From positions 491,760-555,759 of the forward strand of contig NW_005200784.1 in assembly GCF_000372725.1 (NCBI RefSeq): a stretch of DNA of 64,000 nucleotides. The letters run 5' to 3'. The position numbers and the translations under genes are program-made. Positions 62,547-64,000 of this stretch are shown in pieces. Within the stretch, counting starts at the first letter, position 1. Each line of letters begins with the position of its first letter. The notes beneath the pieces were generated by a model. The model was not told where the DNA came from. It made no database searches and saw only the letters and a list, made by a program, of their open reading frames with translations. Origin of the DNA: Emiliania huxleyi CCMP1516. Its lineage: Eukaryota > Haptophyta > Isochrysidales > Noelaerhabdaceae.

Positions 62547-64000
62547 TATGCGACCGCGACTGCCGCGGTCGTCTGCAACCGCTCCGCCGCGACGTTTCGT
62601 CGGAGTTTCGTTCACAACCGCCGCCGCTTGTTGCGCCGTCGCTGTCTTGTGGGCATCTCGAGGTGGCAACAATGCACGGCAGCCGTCACCGCGGAAGCGT
62701 GGGCCTGCGACGCCGCTGCACTTCGCCGCGCAAAGGGGTGAGCTCGAGACCGCGCGACGTTTGTTGCAGAGTGGTGCGCTTGTGGATGCATCGACCAAGC
62801 TCGGCGCCACGCCGCTGCATGTCGCAGCCGAGCAGGGCAGGTTCGAGCTGGTCCGGCTCCTCCTGGACGCGGGCGCAGCGCTCGATGCGCAGACGGATGC
62901 CGGCCTCAGTCCGCTGAGCTTTGCGGCCGAGCAGGGTGGAGTGGACATTGCGCGACTCTTGCTCGACAGCGGTGCGGACGTGGGTGCTTGCACTCACACC
63001 GGACACACGCCACTGCACATTGCGGCCCAAAAGGGCGGGCTGGACGTGATGAGCGTGCTGCTGTCTCACGGCGGAGACACCGACGCGAGGACGGGCTTGG
63101 GCCACACGCCGCTGCACCTCGCGGCTCTCACAGGCGAGTCCGACTCGTCACGGCTGCTGCTAGCGCGCGGCGCCGACGCAGACGCGCGCAACGCGCAGTC
63201 GGGTCACACGCCGTTGCACGTCGCGGCGCAGATGGGCCGGCAGCAAGTCGCAAAACTGCTCCTCGGCCTCGGCGGCGCGAATGTGGACGCCAAGACGCTG
63301 ATGGGCCACACGCCGCTGGCCGTCGCCCTAGAGGAGGGCAATGACGAGCTGGCGCGCCTCCTGCTGTCCAAGGGAGCGGATGCGTCGGCCAACGACAGCC
63401 GCGGCATCACGCCTCTGCACGTGGCGGCCGGGCGCGGCGCTTCAAAAATGATCGCGGAGCTGCTCCGCCGCGGCGCCGAGGTGAACGCGCGCACCTCGTT
63501 TGGCCTCTCGCCTCTCGACCTCGCCGTCTACAGGGCGCCCACCGCAGGCGGCGCTCCGCTCGCCGGCGGCACTCTCTCGGCCGACGGCTCGCCGGGCGCC
63601 GGTGCCAAGGTGCTCCGCCTGCTGGATCCGCTCCCGGCGGTCGAGGCGCTGCTCGACGGCGGTGCGGCGGTCGTGACGGCCCACCCTTGGACCGGCCAGA
63701 CGGCGCTGCACGCGTTTGCGTATCTCGGCCGCGAGGCATGGAGCGAGCTGATGCTGCGCAGAGGCGGCGAGCGCGCGGCCAGCGACGACGCGCGGTGCCA
63801 CGTCCATCGCGGCGACGGCCTCGAGCAGCGTGCGCAGTCGACGGGCCGGCTGGCGCCCGCGACGCCGCAGCGCCTCGCGCGCCTGCGTGGCGCCGCCTCC
63901 GAGGCGTACCGCGCGGCGATCCGACTCGCGCCGAGCAGCGCCACGGCCTACGAGCGGCTCGGCGCTGTCGAGGCGCGGCTTGCGGACTCGCTCGGCGAAC
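62547..64000 (+). CDS. membrane-anchored ankyrin-repeat protein with TPR-like end (3' partial)
   Basis: The ATG at 62547 starts MRPRLPRSSATAPPRRFVGV. A hydrophobic stretch, FTTAAACCAVAVLWASRGG, could be a signal anchor. At least seven ankyrin repeats of about 33 residues follow with the usual TPLHxAAxxG and LLLxxGAxxDA signature (GATPLHVAAEQGRFELVRLL, GHTPLHIAAQKGGLDVMSVL, GITPLHVAAGRGASKMIAEL). One Ala/Gly-rich insertion (63536-63600) precedes a weaker repeat (GQTALHAFAYLGREAWSELM). The last 40 residues (YRAAIRLAPSSATAYERLGA) look like a TPR helix pair. The frame is open to the window edge. Ankyrin and TPR both mediate protein binding; partner unknown. Confidence 0.85.

Noticed and set aside
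62013-62993. Minus-strand ORF across the ankyrin gene start
   Set aside because: Antisense shadow of the ankyrin repeats (Ser/Ala/Cys-rich repeats mirroring TPLHVAA). No family signal.

Overview
The window is a piece of nuclear DNA from a GC-rich, intron-bearing unicellular alga. Several things point to a lineage with a complex (secondary) plastid, most likely a haptophyte. One protein has a signal-peptide-plus-transit leader with a twin-arginine lumen signal. There is a pherophorin-like (S/A)PPPP cell-surface protein. Introns are short (mostly 60-130 bp), and about half have a GC donor instead of GT. The species cannot be fixed from sequence alone. No rRNA, convincing tRNA or CRISPR array was seen.

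Layout: PDS5 cohesin factor (+, 5' end outside the window); TLC-domain membrane protein (-); PP2C phosphatase (-); a repeat- and hairpin-rich gap; a head-to-head pair of leader-bearing proteins (10.3-12.1 kb); pherophorin-like protein (13.3-15.9 kb); U2AF small subunit (17.8-19.5 kb); a repeat-rich gap; GT31-like glycosyltransferase (-, 23.3-25.6 kb) with a 74-bp satellite at a splice donor; bestrophin-like channel (28.2-29.5 kb); a Tudor-like gene (-, 30.0-31.2 kb); NHL-BTB protein (-, 31.4-33.1 kb); a large multidomain chromatin-type acetyltransferase with LysM repeats (-, 36.1-39.7 kb); an N-myristoylation-motif thioredoxin-fold protein (+); a SAM methyltransferase-like gene (+, 41.5-44.1 kb); a RIT1-MOG1 fusion (-, 44.3-47.6 kb); a repeat-rich gap with an A-B-B-A satellite; a damaged F-box/kelch gene (+); a DPHL-type extracellular protein (-); a TIR element with a small secreted-type ORF (56.2-57.1 kb); a second TLC-domain gene (+) carrying a 1.33-kb TIR element in an intron; a 1.2-kb TIR element enclosing an acidic-protein gene (-); and an ankyrin/TPR protein (+) running off the right edge.

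The genes form no pathway; this is an ordinary mixed neighbourhood. The common thread is intron origin. In at least a dozen introns from eight genes the first 9-25 bases of the intron copy, exactly or with decay, the first bases of the downstream exon, so both splice sites read AG|GY. The clearest is a 61-bp intron at 37606-37666. This is what gain by short tandem duplication predicts, and it also explains the GC donors, because AG|GC exon starts were duplicated. A second recurring pattern is tandem duplication of an exon end with its donor (PDS5, glycosyltransferase, TLC gene 2, acetyltransferase). Protein-level highlights are the RIT1-MOG1 fusion and the Tudor/CCCH/LysM/GNAT/chromodomain-like architecture.

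Exon borders were read by eye from protein-family continuity and AG|GY sites. Those marked unresolved need transcripts.
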